Positions 24,376 through 38,202 of a stretch of 64,000 bases of DNA are shown here, piece by piece. Made by a program: the position numbers and the translations under genes. The notes under the pieces were generated by a model. It saw only the letters and a program-made list of their open reading frames with translations. It had not been told where the DNA came from and did no database searches. The stretch's first letter is position 1; every line of letters begins with the position of its first letter. The stretch spans positions 8,370,001 through 8,434,000 of the forward strand of contig CM082581.2 of assembly GCA_040954595.2 (NCBI GenBank), written 5' to 3'. The DNA comes from Balanoglossus misakiensis. Its lineage: Eukaryota; Hemichordata.

Positions 24376-27327
24376 ATTGGCAGCGCTTGAACCGGTGAAG
24401 GTTAATAAGATGTGGCTGGGCTATGAAAATTATCCGCAGTACCCCGTGAACCGAGCTTCACTCGCACAAAACTACTATAGGCTAGTGGAACTGTCTGCTA
24501 GTATGGAGGTCACGCCCCGTCTTCTGTACGCATGCTAAATAACCACCACACGCATTCCGGTGCTGTTGAATTGGCTGATGCAGACTGGCCAGCCAACACC
24601 AACAGCTCATGAATAAACATGACCGGGTGCGCACGTCGCTCTTTCGTAAATGGAAAAACCTGTGCCTGGCTGAAGAGGTTTAGTTCATTCACGTACGGAT
24701 ATGACTCACGCAGAAGTCACATGGTAAACACAATCATGATGTTGTAAAAGCGGTCTGAAGATCAGAAGAATGTGTTTTGTGAAGTTTGACATAAATGCCC
24801 CGACTACAATTGTGTTTGTTTGTTCGCTTGTTTCTTTGTTTGTGTGTTCGTTTTTTAAACATACTGCACACCCAAGTATCCCTAAATGAAATCATAATGT
24901 TATTTAAACATTTTGGTAGAAATTGGTAATAATGCGCAATTTTTCATTGGTGTGCGCTTTCCTGCACAATTATATTGCGGGGGCTGGAAGTCGGATTTAG
25001 TCATTTGAAGTTTCTTGGCAAAGTTTGCCATTTATAAAATTTCAATCGTGTTTCTGATTTATATGCGTGTTGAAGGTCAGGGCTGTTTTGTAAGGCGGTT
25101 TATAATTCGACACGTCGACGTCACCACACTGCGTACAAAATTAGCTGAAAGCGAAACCTGTCCGACTTTGCGAATTCGATTTTTTTTTTCAATTTTAGCC
25201 GATCCCTGGTCTTGTGGTAATCCACACGTGATGTCACGCCAACGCTTCCTTCATGCACGGATGAACGCGCGGGTGGATGAAACGCCTACTGCAATACCAC
25301 ACCATACCTATTTGGACAATTTGTGGTGACCTTGCAGTTTCCCTAGCCTCAAGGCTTCATAAACATTGATTAAGTGTGATTTTCAGAGCTGGTCGCGAGT
25401 CAAAAGTGTGTTGAACTATCTGTAAATTTAAACTTCCGCGTAAAACTTTGATTTAACTGGGATTATTGATATTACAGTCATTGTAATTAAATTTAACTTG
25501 AAACTTCCACGTGAATTTTCAATCTGGTCTCAAGGTTAGAACAAGCCATAATCGCATGAAGCGGAAGGTCCGTGTGTATTTGCAGGCCCTAAATCTGAAT
25601 ACGCTGTTCAAACAAAACAAAATCACAACCGACGGCAAGGGTGAGCTTATTCCCACGGACATTTTTGTCTTCAAGGGCATAAGAAATACCAATTGAATCT
25701 CAGTCGCTGTTGTTTGACAGCCTTCGATACTGATTGCAGTAAAATGATTTTATGGATGATGTTATTTTTTTATTGAAAACCATCTATGAAACATTTTGAT
25801 CTTATTTCACGGAACTGTTCCTTTTATTTAATTGAAACTTAAGTCATGTTACTCTGCGGGATGAACTTCTCACCTGAGCTTTGAGCGCCCTTTGATATGT
25901 GCAGTGCGACGAATATATAATTTTTGAATTTTAAAAAAGCTCTTAATACGTGTAAGCCTGGATTATTTTCTGTCAATGACAGCTTACCGCACATAGACAT
26001 TTGCGTTCTGTGGGGCTATTTGATTTTTACGTTTGTGTGTGTGTCCATTGTGGTTCTCGGTGAGTGTTGTATTGTATATGCGGTTTCCTTCAATTTTTCT
26101 GAAAGCTCTTAGGTTTCCTTTGTGCTTTCATTAAACAATAGTGTTTGTTTAAAATGTGAATCAGTTGTAAAGTCAAACGTAACGGAATGAATTCACGTAA
26201 GAGATGTCTGTTTTTTTTATGGGAAATAGCACTAATGTACGTTTATAACAAAAGGCATTATGAGAGCTCACGCGAGTACATGTACTTATTGTAATAACTC
26301 GTAACAAAATCATGCATATACAAACACATGTATGATCGCTTTCGTCATTGCGGAACTGAGACGATGTGCACACTTATACCAAGAAACAAAATATAAAAAC
26401 AAAGGAAATACACTTGCAATCGCGTGTTGAATGAGGAATTGTGGCCCGGTAAATGTAAGTTTGAAGGGAAATAATTTACCAATAACTACTTTGTAAAATA
26501 AATAAAATATTGAATGTTTAGACCGCCTCAGGTATGGCATAATTTAGTAGCCAGGAACCAACCTCTCAATTAACATACGGTCATTTACATTTGTGTAACC
26601 CTCGGATTTGAAGGGTCCATTGTTTTGTATTTATGTTGTCGGAAGTAGGGAATTTCAATCGAGGTCATTGTAACCCACGACATAAAGGTTTCACAAAGAA
26701 ATCTGCATCATCTACATGCAGGTCATGTCTGGGGCACATGCACATAACAAGACAAAACCGTGAATGTCCGAAGCCTGTACCGAACACTGCCGAAGCTGCC
26801 CATCGCCATGCAATAGATAGGCTCGCTGGCTACTCAAATACCTTTGACGGGAAACTGCCATCACAAAGCAATGCCGCGGCGAAAGTTCCCTAATTTTATT
26901 TCCGTGTATCGTAGGTAGTTAAACAAACTGCATTTCCAACGGGGGTCACAAATGGACGGTAATAGCAAAATGTCTCACAATATAAATATCTGGAGTGGGC
27001 CGCGTCCTTTAGTTATTTACCCTTATCTTCACATAAATCAAGTTCAATTCACTACGTGCTACTTCATGCAAAAACAGCATTCCAACGGTTACAACAAGCG
27101 CAATGTTATTACCGTAGTCACGTGTCACACACTGTTGCATACCCCCTGGTCTTGCAAGAGAGCAGATTGGTATTCAACGATAGGTGACTGCGGTGAGCGC
27201 CCTCAGTGTCATTTCCTGGCATACATGTACCCATGCAAATTTGTAAAACTGTATAAATGTTAATCTTTTATCAACTACATGATGGACATGTCACGTTAGA
27301 TTTGACATTTTCGTAAAGATATGCTGA
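24376..27327. other. Gene-free stretch between FAXC-like A and B
   Basis: Upstream region of gene A (minus strand) and downstream region of gene B. No exon, RNA gene or mobile element was recognised. Confidence 0.5.
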
Positions 27328-29570
27328 TTATTTTCCTGTGTCCGGCTTATAAAGCGTCGGGTCGGTCGCCGGGTAAAATACGAAACCACTGAGTTCGGCA
27401 TCCCCCATGATGCACTTCTCCCAATCCGGCCAGAACCTTTCTTTCATCCTATAGCAATAGTCCTGTAAATTTTTGCAGTCACCTAGAACAACAAAAACCA
27501 CAACAATTCACTCATTCAACGTTTGCGCTCTGACCCTCTGGCGGTGACGTCACTTGGGTCACGGTTTCTTCCGAGCTTGAACAAAATTACGCAATTTATA
27601 CCTGGCTTTAAAAGGCCCTCTGAGTCGGTCGCATATGCACGGGGAAACGTGCTGTGTGTAAATGAAATAGTGTACATGTTCGATCGAACGTCAAAAGTGG
27701 GCTGAAGATACCGAAAAAAGTTGGGTTAGAAGCAGGTGTGATTTATGTGACGACAAGGAGACACATTCCTCAAACGCAACACGTACGAGGACCTTATGTG
27801 GATAAACATACGAACCTTTCACAAGGCTATGCTGTCGCGAACCTTCAAGCTGCCACAATATTTGAGCCAACTGACCAAAGATGGCGCAATCTTCTTCGCA
27901 CGGCTCATCACCGAAAAGAAACTTCTTTTCACCTTTATCGTAAAATGAAAACAAGTATTGATGTTGAACGTATAATCATCAGTAAAAGAATCCTGTGATA
28001 GTCGCATTACCCAACTCGTTTATAAGCTTATCTAGAAACCACATTTACTAGGATGGAAAAATTGACTTTTCTGACGCTCATGCATCTAAATGCATTTACA
28101 GCCCACAGACCCCAGACTTGCGGCCCTACTCACCAAGAAAGTCGGAGAGTGCCTTAATATCTTTCTCCACGATGTGATAGATTTCTTCCTCGCTGTGGCG
28201 GCCAATTCCGTGGGCGTACATACTCTTCTTGGCCGACCGACCACCCAGCTTTGGAATCAGCCACTGGAAGATGAAACCTCTGGGAAATAACCTTCCAAGC
28301 TGTTTGGGAGACTGCTCACTGTCGACCCAACGGGTATATGCAAGTGACCTGTATCGAGAGAGTTTATTAAAAGAGTGATGGGATGGGGAAACTCAAACGG
28401 TAGGGAAAGCAGCAAATTGTGCAATCTGTGTGGTTCCTCAAGCGTTTGAGATTATGGTCAGGAAGTCAATTAGTGTCTCGGGATGACTCCGATGAACGAT
28501 GTAAGATTTTCTGACCATGGATTAACGAGATGTGTGAATCGACTTTCCGGGACGTGGTGTTCAAAGAAACTTGAAAGGTGGTGGTCAAAATGTGATATGG
28601 AATGAAACAGGATGTTATCGCAATCGTGCAGTCCGTTCTTACCAATACAGCTCCTCCTCCACCATCTTCTGGAAGGCCCTGGCCGCGGCTCTCTCAGACG
28701 GACTCAGGTGTTTGTTCAGATCCACGTTGAATTTTTTATTCAGGTATTCGATGATGAAGCTGGAATCGCTGACCGCCTCCCCATTGTATTCGATCCAGGG
28801 AATCTTATTTTTCGGTGACATTTTATTACTGAATACGGACTGAAGTATGAAAAAACGAGATAAAGACTTGAAAATCTGATTTTTTATCTTCGTCTGTGAT
28901 CACTGCATTGTAGGTGCCTTTCAAGTTTATCTTTGGTTGTCGTTCATAATGTGTTCAGCACTTGTCTTATACATAAGAAGGGCCAAATACCCGAGATTGT
29001 GAACCTTATTGGTTGTCACAACTCAGGGAGAAGACATGGTCCCAGTCAGTCATGTCGATGGCTGTTTAATACCAGCCAACGGCTTTAGACAAACACAGCA
29101 AGACCACAACACTAGTCTTTGCGCAAAACTTACCACGTATGGGATTCGGGCGAACCTGAGATAAGTTTCCAACTTCAGTGGAAATGGTGACAAACTGGGA
29201 ACATATCTCGCCCGGCCAGGCTGTCGAAGAATGACAGTGTCCCTGGGGTAATCCTTTCCATCCCTATTGAGAAATCGAGATATTCCCAGTACTTATTATA
29301 CAATCTACACCTGTACCTCGCCTGTGGTATGTGACCTCGGCTACGATTAGCATTACATATATGCCAATGCACACCAGACCAGGCCTGCCTGTGCGCAGTG
29401 ACCCGGCCGGGGCACGACCATTCGGCAACTTGCCTTGTAAGAGAGACCATGACGAAGCGTAATATTCAGCCAGGTGGGGTGACTTACCTGCCGGCATTTA
29501 CCCATTTTCGAATCCCAATGAAGGAAACTGTTGCGCCAACCACTGCCCCAACTGTCCATAAAGCGCTCAT
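27328..29570 (-). CDS. FAXC: FAXC-like protein B
   Basis: Six coding exons, 29488-29570, 29134-29263, 28643-28839, 28134-28348, 27816-27932 and 27328-27482, encode 298 aa. Exon 1 gives a short N-terminal membrane segment (MSALWTVGAVVGATVSFIGI). Exons 2-3 form the thioredoxin-like half (SLSPFPLKLETYLRFARIPY, NKIPWIEYNGE, DSSFIIEYLN). Exons 4-6 form the helical half (LAYTRWVD, MYAHGIGRHSEEEIY, EKKFLFGDEPCEEDCAIFGQ, ERFWPDWEKCIMGD). Intron phases are 2, 0, 2, 1, 1. Members of this metaxin/GST-like family are usually membrane-anchored and are not known to have glutathione transferase activity. This gene is closest in sequence to C, next to it, and both are complete. Confidence 0.92.
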
Positions 29571-30184
29571 GATCGCTTCAGCTGGCCTCTGCAATTACTG
29601 TACGAACTGGCGACAAAGACGTCCAAGTATACGTTATTGTCCCCTTATTGCATAGAGCGCCCATACAAACAAACCAGACTCGCGTTATTCTCAGGATCCA
29701 ATGGCTAAGTATGCAGTGCGCACCGTACCAGTGGCATCTTATGCCCGGATCGTGAGTTCAAAGGTCAAATGACAAGTCAGCGACCTTTTTTTCTGTTTCT
29801 GCAGTGCAACTCCAGCCAGGTAATGTCGTTAAATGGAAACTGATCGACCAGGCTGATTTTTTACATATGTGCTTGCTATATGTCCTTACTACTACATGTA
29901 CATACACACCTTCTGAAAATGTATTGTTTTCGGTAATTTATAAACTACCTACTGCACGGAAGCGGCGAAATTGCTCATGGTTGCCAAGGGTGTAGTAGTA
30001 GTCAAGGGATGTCGTATGAAAAATCTTCGAACTCCGAGTCCACTGATGGCTGACCAAGCAAGGTGAGTGGGCTACTCTCAGCAATTCCGCGTAAATTCTT
30101 ACAATATTTACAAATTTTATTCTTTTCGGCAAATAAATGAAAGACACGACATGTTAAATGGAAATTTTCACTATGAAATGCTGA

Positions 30185-32777
30185 TCATTTTCCAGAGTCC
30201 GGCTTGTAAAGTGTCGGGTCCGATTCTGGGTAAGATACGAAACCCTTCAGTGCTATGTCATGTCCCATGATGCACTGCTCCCAATCCGGCCAGAACCTTT
30301 CTTTCATCCTGTAGCAATAATCCATCAAGTTTCTACAGTCGCCTGGAACGACAAAAATGCGAACTTGTTGAATCGATTCACACTCTTACCATCTGGGTCG
30401 GAGCTGGGTACCAAACAGTACATCGCAAAACCAAGGAGTGCTTTGAACATTTTGAATGTGAACATGGGGACACTCTGTTGTCAATGACATTCCAAACACT
30501 CCCAAATTTAAAAATGTTAATGGCATATATGACTCCTTATCTCTGAAAGCCTTCGCATGCATCACGGAAACATGGACACGTCAGTTTTTTCTGTTGGACA
30601 ATCTATGTGTAAGAATATACTAACCTTCCATAAGGTTATGCTGTCGTGACCCTTCAAGCTGCCAAAGCATTTGAGCCAACTGCCCAAATATGGCACAATC
30701 TTCCTCACACGGCTCGTCGCCGAATAAAAATTTCTTTTCACCTTTTTTGTAAACAGATATACAACTACTGTACTGATGATGAACATATACATTGTACACC
30801 TATAGTATCATCTGAGAGAAACTATATTCTTGTCATGGTCACACAACTCGATTAGTTCGTATCTTGTAAATTTTGTTTAAAATCTTTGAAAAGAAACCTA
30901 GACGGACGAACCCAATACACAACGATTGATAAAGTGTCACCATGTCTGAGACATTTCTGACGCTCCCTTGCCTTGCATTAGCAACGTGCATCACAGACCT
31001 CGGACTCTGTGGCCCCACTCACCAAGAAAGTCGGACAACGCCCTCATGTCTTTTTCCACGATGTGGTAGATTTCTTCCTTGCTGTGGCGGCCTATTCCGT
31101 GGGCGTACATGTTCTTCTTCACTGACCGCCGGGCGATCTTTGGAACCAGCGACTCGAAGACGAAACCCTTGGGAAGTAACTTTTCAAGCTGTTTGGGAGA
31201 CTGCTCACTATCAACCCAGTGGGTATATGAAAGTGACCTGTATCGGGAGAGTTCATTCAAAACGTTTCGTTTTCAAACGCCAGGATGATCAAAAACAGCC
31301 AATTTTGTCATCTGTTTGTATTTTCAGAGTTTTTACGTTCACTGAAATTATCGTCAGAAACTTAAACACTGTACCGGGTGATTTCGATGAACAATGTGAA
31401 ACTGTCTAGTAACAGCAGCAGTTTACTAAATCCGGCGTGTGAATAATTCCCATGTCTTTCTGGAACGTGGCGTACAAAGAAATCACATGGACTATAAACA
31501 CCACGGCGACTAGAAATGTGGTAGTTCCAATTCGGTGAGAAATAAAAAAGATATCGCGTCTGCAACTTACCAATATAGCTCCTCTTCCACCATCTTCTGG
31601 AAGGCCCTGGCCGTGGCTCTCTCAGACGGATTCAGGTGTTTGCTAAGATCCACATTGAATTTCTCATTCAGGTATTCGATGATGAAGCTGGAATCGCTGA
31701 CCACCTCTCCATTGTATTCGATCCAGGGAATCTTATTTTTCGGTGACATTTTATCACTAAATACGGACTGAAAGGTAAAAGATACCATAATAAGAAGTCT
31801 GTACTAGCTCGTAAGGGCCAAAATACAGACAAAATTATCTTCGTTGTCGTTCCGTCGTTGTTTTCGTGACCATTTATTGACCATCCACAGAGTCAAACAC
31901 TAGAAATCGCATTCCACGAAACAGGGAAAAATACAAAATGCCGAGTCTCTGCGCGAAAACTTACCACGTATGGGATTTGAGCAAACCTGAGGTAAGTTTC
32001 CAATTTCAGCGGAAATCCTGACATACTTGGAGTATATCTCGCCCGGCCAAACTGTCGAAGAATGACAGTGTCCCTCGGGTAGACTTTTTCATCCCTATTT
32101 GAGAAATTGAGTAGGTCGTGAGAATGCTTGTATTTTCATGAGACATTAGATTTTCGTCAATCCCCCCCACCCAACAGAAAATTGACAGGAGCAGATCACT
32201 CAGGTTTCTCTGACACGTCCCTTTTGGAGTCATTGACCCAGATTGTGGAAATGCCTGCACTGAGCTCTTCCACGGACACATGACCATGGCTACTATATAT
32301 AGCTTACCTTCTGACAGATGCATAATTTCGCAGCCCAGTCAAGGTTATCGCTTTCATTGTCACATTGAGAAGTCCAAGGTCTCTCCACCAACGGTATTGT
32401 GAACTTCTCATCGTGACAGTCACTGCTGTAGCTGTCCACAAAACTCTCATGGTGAATGGTGAGAGTTTTTTTCCGGACTTGTCTACTATTTACAACTGCG
32501 TAAGAAATTAAACTACGCGCCTGTAGCTAGACTGGCCAAACATATATAGGTCTATGATCACGACCACGAACTTTGCACCGTACACAGCAGACCAAGGTGA
32601 CTACTGCCATCACCAGTGACTGGGGCGCGACATCTCTACTTGTCATGTGACTAATAACTTTGACGCGGGATAATATTTCAGCCAGGTGGCTTACCTGCCG
32701 ACAGATACCAATTTTCGAATCCCAATGAAGGAAACAGTCGCGACAGCCACTGCGCCAGCTGTCCAATAAACGTTCAT
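30185..32777 (-). CDS. FAXC: FAXC-like protein C
   Basis: Six coding exons, 32695-32777, 31965-32094, 31571-31767, 31023-31237, 30625-30741 and 30185-30342, encode 299 aa with the same exon lengths and phases as gene B. The N-terminal membrane segment is MNVYWTAGAVAVATVSFIGI. Core motifs are SPKNKIPWIEYNGE, MYAHGIGRHSKEEIYHIVEK, KKFLFGDEPCEEDCAIFGQ and ERFWPDWEQCIMGH. Exon 3 differs from that of B at only a few residues, while exon 1 and the tail differ more. That fits a recent B/C duplication or exchange between them. The stop codon is followed within bases by a short gene-free gap. Confidence 0.92.
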
Positions 32778-33210
32778 GATCACTTCGGCTCTTCAATTGG
32801 ACACTGCAATATAGTGCACATATGCCCTAGTTTAATACATGAAGTACTTTATTCAGTTTACTGTCACCTTAGTATGCGCATTGACCCTCATTGATCATGC
32901 GTCATTCTCAAGATTCCACGGCAAACATGCGCAGTGCAGTGAGCCGATAAGTTGCAGCTTATGCCCGGCCCTCCGTGAGTGCCGGCAGTTTCATGTATTT
33001 TCAGTTTTAAGAGAGAATAATCTAAAGTAACCTTCAGCAAAATACGAGAAAAAAGTTATAATCTTTGATTTTCGGGGCGCATACTTCCTTAAACAAGTTG
33101 AAAGTGGCGGATAAGGCATATTCTCTTGATCTTTTGTATTTCTCATCGCGAAGTTCTCAATGCATAAGTGCGCTGTATGCATAAGTAAAAAGCATATGAA
33201 ACTACAAATG

Positions 33211-35146
33211 TTAAGGAGAGCCCCTAAACACTGTAGAATCCGTCTCGGGATATATCAACTCATACGGTGGCAGTTCTCTCTCCCCCAAGATGACCCGATC
33301 CCAGTCCGGCCAAAATCTTTCTTTCATGGCGTAACAGTAATCGCGTAGATTGCTGCAGTCACCTGGAAAAGAAGAAGTGTGGGATGTAATGCGCCTCGGA
33401 TACCATTTTCCAAAAGCATTTACCGCGAACTCATCAGTGCAAGGAGATACCTCACTATCATGATGTCATCTATATCTTACCGTTCACCAGAGTCTCCTGC
33501 GGCGATCCTTCCAATTGCCAAACAAAGTGGGCTAGCTGACCAAATATGGCGCAGTCCTCTTCACAAGGCTCGTCGCCAAACAGAAACTTCTTATTTCCTG
33601 AAGTAACGATCGAAGAATATCAACCAAAAACCCAAAATCTGCACAATCCTGACGTTTTGCCATATTATCAACATCATGTACATGTAGTTGGAATACCTCA
33701 CGCCTAAGGGTTATCTGTATTTTCAATGGAATGAATATTACATAGTAGATTGACTGTACAAAGTTAACGTCCTTCCGAACGACAAAATGTAGCTATCACG
33801 TCTGTTAAGTTTTTAGTCACTGAAATGACTGTAAAGCATGAAAGATTACAATGGTAATACCTAAGAATGCAGACAAAGCTCGGATGTCCTTCTCCGCTAT
33901 TCGGTAGATTTCACTTTCGGAGTGTCGACCAATCCCGTGGCCGTACATGTTTTCCCGTGCGTTGCGTTTCCCCGTTATGGGTACGACGCGTTCCCAGAAG
34001 AAACCCTTTGGATGAAGTTTGGCCTGGGTGGAATTTTCGTCCAGCCATCGGGTGTAAGCAAGCGTCCTGCAGTAACAACAAAGGTTATCTATGTGGAAAG
34101 TCCATTTCATAACAGCATAATCGACTTGGAAACAGGCAAGTGAGAAAACATATCTTACCAATAAAGATTCTCCTCCGCCATCTTCTGGAAGGCCCTGGCC
34201 GTGGCTCTCTCAGGCGGACTCAGGTGTTTACTCAGATCTACGTTGATTTTTTTATTCAGGAATTCGATGATGAAGCTGGAATCGCTGACCACCTCTCCAT
34301 TAAATTCAATCCAGGGAACTTTGCCTTTTGGTGAATTTTCGAAGGAATCTGCGTTCTTTTCGTGAGTGAAAATCGGAAAAAAATGTCACCTCACCAGGAA
34401 GATGATAGAATGTGAAATGAATATGTTATAATATGAAAATTGTGCTCGTAACAAGGCAGTTCAAAAACTTTGAGAATATTTTTATCAACTGAAAAGAGAA
34501 CTTACCACGTACGGAATTTTGGCAAATCTCAGATAAGTTTCCAATTTTATAGGAAACGGTGATAAACTCGGAGCGTATCTTGCTCGACCCATTTGATGTA
34601 CAATAACTGTGTCGTTAGGATATTCGATCTTTCTCCTGTGTATAATAGAAAGATTTACTGATGTTGCAATTATGCAGAAAGCTTAATTATGGCAGATCTT
34701 GTCTCGGCTCCCTCTGGTGCCCATTCATTGGGCCTGGTATCCTTGAGGGTCAAAGGGTGATATCTTACAATCATGTCCCTGCAATCAGCTTGTACCGAAA
34801 AGGCTAGGTCCAATTGGTCTGGTTTTATCAACTGAAGACGCGGTGCAACCTTACTGAAGACTGTGCAAACACCTTCTGACACGTGACAGCCACGGGCACT
34901 GTCAAAGTCGGGCTCGTTGTGCTGACTCTAAGTCTACATGGTCAAGAAGTCGTCACATCATATTATAATATAAAACCACTGCAACTAATCAAACGCAACC
35001 AACTGCATACTGCCAAATTTGCTCGAGGTCTAAGCTTACAACAGCAATAATATGATCATATCATACCTTGTTACATTTATCAGCCATGTAAACAGATTAA
35101 TTGCAGCTGATGTCGCGACTTCCACCACTGTCCATAGAAAAGTCAT
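33211..35146 (-). CDS. FAXC: FAXC-like protein D
   Basis: Six coding exons, 35067-35146, 34506-34635, 34159-34355, 33861-34066, 33481-33597 and 33211-33362, encode 293 aa. Exon 1 is MTFLWTVVEVATSAAINLFT, which fits a membrane segment but is less uniform than in the others. Exon 4 is three codons shorter than in B and C, as in gene E. The C-terminal motif that reads WEQCIMGD in the paralogues is here WDRVILGE, and the tail ends RGSP. The acceptor of exon 3 (CGAAAAG) has a poor pyrimidine tract but is placed by exact length match with the paralogues. The gene is intact. Confidence 0.88.
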
Positions 35147-35739
35147 GGTGTACCATGTTCTGTATATACGCCACGGGGAAGTAGTCCAGGTTGGCCAGAC
35201 CCAAATCGAGGCTACCAAGATGGCCGCCAATTGGCTTGGGGCAAATGTGATTACATACAGACAGACAGACGAATACAGTAATATGTATATACACATCATC
35301 AAATAAAGACAAAAACAATGACAGTTTTTCTTTTTAAAAAACTTGTATGTTTTTTATTATGAAAGAATTAAGTACTCTCATAAAGGTTTTAATCCATGGG
35401 AAAAACTTGGCACTTATTTTGGTGTGTCTCCCTATAAAGTGAGCTCATGAAAAATCTTGGAATTGTAAGATAGATCTATGGCATGCATGTTTGCACTGAC
35501 TGCAATAGAGCAATTCACTTATCAGTAAAAACCACTACTTTAATTTAAATTGTTGTACATGTACCAGTATTCAAGTACTAACAATTTTATAGAGTGATAA
35601 TAATTCTGCCTATTGTACATTTCAGATTTTTTTGATAAAACTAGGACATATAAAGAGACACTTGTTCTAGAGGAGAAACAGCCGAATTCTACTCTTTCGG
35701 CAAGATCTGAGAGGGTTTAGGTTTCATTCAAACATTAGC

Positions 35740-38196
35740 TCAGCCTTTGTATGCTGTTTTATCCGATTCAGGATAGCCTACAAACTCCTTGAGCTCGCGG
35801 TCTCCCATGATGCATTGCTCCCAGTCTGGCCAAAATCGTTCTTTCATTCTGTTGCAATATTCGCTAAGATTGCTGCAATCACCTGCAAACACATAAAAAT
35901 CAATTATCAAGGATGGTTGAATGAAAAAAAAAATAGTATTCGAAATTCCACAAGAGTGATATTTTGGTGTTACATGTAATAATTGTAAATGTGTATGCAT
36001 GTACTGTAAGTACAATATGTTCTACAAGAATGTTCTACAGGTATGTGTGTGTATGTATACATACGTAACTACATATGTACATTGTCCCTGTGTCTGCCTG
36101 TATGTCTTCCTATTCGTCAGTTTCTCACCTTTCATTAGTGTTTGTTGTGGGGAACCTATAAGATGCCATAGAATCTGTGCTAATTGTCCAAACAGGGCAC
36201 AATCCTCTTCACATGGCTCCTCCCCAAATAGAAACTTCTTGTCACCTGTAATGACGAGTTATGAGTCATACATCAAAATACAATGTATTACCCGTGGCAT
36301 AGGTAAAATGGTAGACCCAGGGTCTATCATGGTAAAACAGTCTTGGTGTCAACAGTTACAACTTGTCTCTCTCTCTCACCTAAAAACACAGACAGCGCCC
36401 GTATGTCCTTTTCCGCAATGCTGTAGATTTCATCTGTGGAGTGTCGACCGATCCCGTGCCCGTACATATTTTTCCCTGCCATGCGTTTGGCCACTTTGGG
36501 CAGAATGAATTTATAGAAGAAACCCTTGGGGAGCAGATTTGCCACTTGGGAATTTTTGTCGAACCAACGGCTGTACATGAGGGTCCTGAATATAAAAAGA
36601 AACCCATAGGGTCTAGTAACTGCCAAACTTGTGCAAGCGAAAGTTGGAAACATTGCAAAAAATCACTGCAATGCTTATAACACAAAGTGCCAGATGTTCT
36701 ACTTATTTCATGATAAATAGGAACGGCAGACTTCAATGCTCTGACATGACGATGCCTTACCAATAGAGTTCCTCCTCCACCATCTTTTGGAAGGCCCTGG
36801 CCGTGGCTCTCTCAGATGGACTCAGGTGTTTGCTCAGATCCACGTTGAATTTCTCATTCAGGAATTCAATGATGAAGCTGGAATCGCCGATCACCTCTCC
36901 GTTGAAGACAATCCAGGGAACCTTGTGTTTGGGAGACTTTTCCATGGTATGTACGTTCTGGGAAGCAAATGGGGTAGAAACAAAGAGAAATGTATTGCGG
37001 GTCAGGTTTGGATCGATTTTAATGTTTTCTACAGTCATGGTGTCAGAAAGTGGAATTATCCATGAGCTTTCTTCAGAGGCCACGCCCATTCTGATCAATA
37101 CAGTACTTACCAAATACGGAATTTTGGCAAATCTCAGATATGTTTCTAATTTTATTGGAAATGGCGACAAACTGGGAGCATATCTGCCTCGGCCAATTTG
37201 ATGCAAAATGACTGTGTCTTTTGGGTAATCTGTCTTCTTGGTCTTCTTGCTGTAAAATAAACGAGAATAATTTCAGTCCATACAGAGTTATTAGATATAG
37301 ATTCAGGCCTATATTATAACATGGCTTTATCGAGTTCACTAAATGTTCAACCTAACGCTGCAGCTACTTGACAGGCAATTTGCATATTTATCGAATAGTG
37401 GTACAGGGCCATCCAAGGTCAACAGATTAGGACAGGGTCCATTTTAACCCAATACTGACTTGCCCACATGTTGTCAGTCCTGTTTTATGGTTAATGCTTG
37501 TGCAGTTATCATTGCACTGTCCCTCGCTGGTGTCATGAAATGTGGATATTAATATAACTGGACACTGTAATTTCAATGTGCATATCAGGTTTGAATAAAC
37601 CAGCGAGAGAATCATACTTAATGCTGCTATGTTTCTGGATTTAATGAATAACTGGTTGTTTACATTGATGTCTAGGTTAAGGAGTGTCCAGTTTGATACT
37701 GAGGGGGGCAGTGTAACAGAGGCCCGATTAAATGTATACCTTCACCAATATTTGTACAGTTTTCTCAACCCAACAGAGAAACTTCAAGTTGAACTATTAA
37801 TGGCCCTACCTGGGCCCTACCCACAGAGGAAATGGTGTTATTATAATCAATCGGACTTATGTTAATCACTGCGAAATATGACACTACTCTTGCATATCCC
37901 CCCCCCCCCCCCCCACCATAACCATTGAACACTACCTCAGCGTGACATGGCAGAATTATGATACAAAAACACACAGGCGCAGGAATCACACTGACTGTAG
38001 CCTGATGTTGAATCAGGGTACAGTCAATGTGATACCAGGCAAAACCTCGAGCTACAATAAACCACCGAACCGGTGTATCTTCTACAACTTTATCATCCTG
38101 GTCACATCACACTTACCTCCGAGAAAATTTCACACGAAATCCTATGAATATTACTGTAGCTGCAGCCACAGCCCCAAAGGTCCACAGAACACTCAT
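35740..38196 (-). CDS. FAXC: FAXC-like protein E
   Basis: Six coding exons, 38117-38196, 37111-37249, 36761-36957, 36380-36585, 36129-36245 and 35740-35882, encode 293 aa. The membrane segment is MSVLWTFGAVAAATVIFIGF. Another in-frame ATG six bases upstream would add Met-Ile. Exon 2 is nine bases longer than in B-D and adds a lysine-rich run (SKKTKKTD) after the membrane segment. Core motifs are SPKHKVPWIVFNGE, MYGHGIGRHSTDEIYSIAEK, KKFLFGEEPCEEDCALFGQ and ERFWPDWEQCIMGD. It is first in the transcriptional direction of the array. Intron 1 carries a poly-C run. Confidence 0.92.
37898..37914. repeat. Poly-C run in intron 1 of FAXC-like E
   Basis: Seventeen consecutive C on the plus strand. Confidence 0.9.
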
Positions 38197-38202
38197 TATC
38201 AT

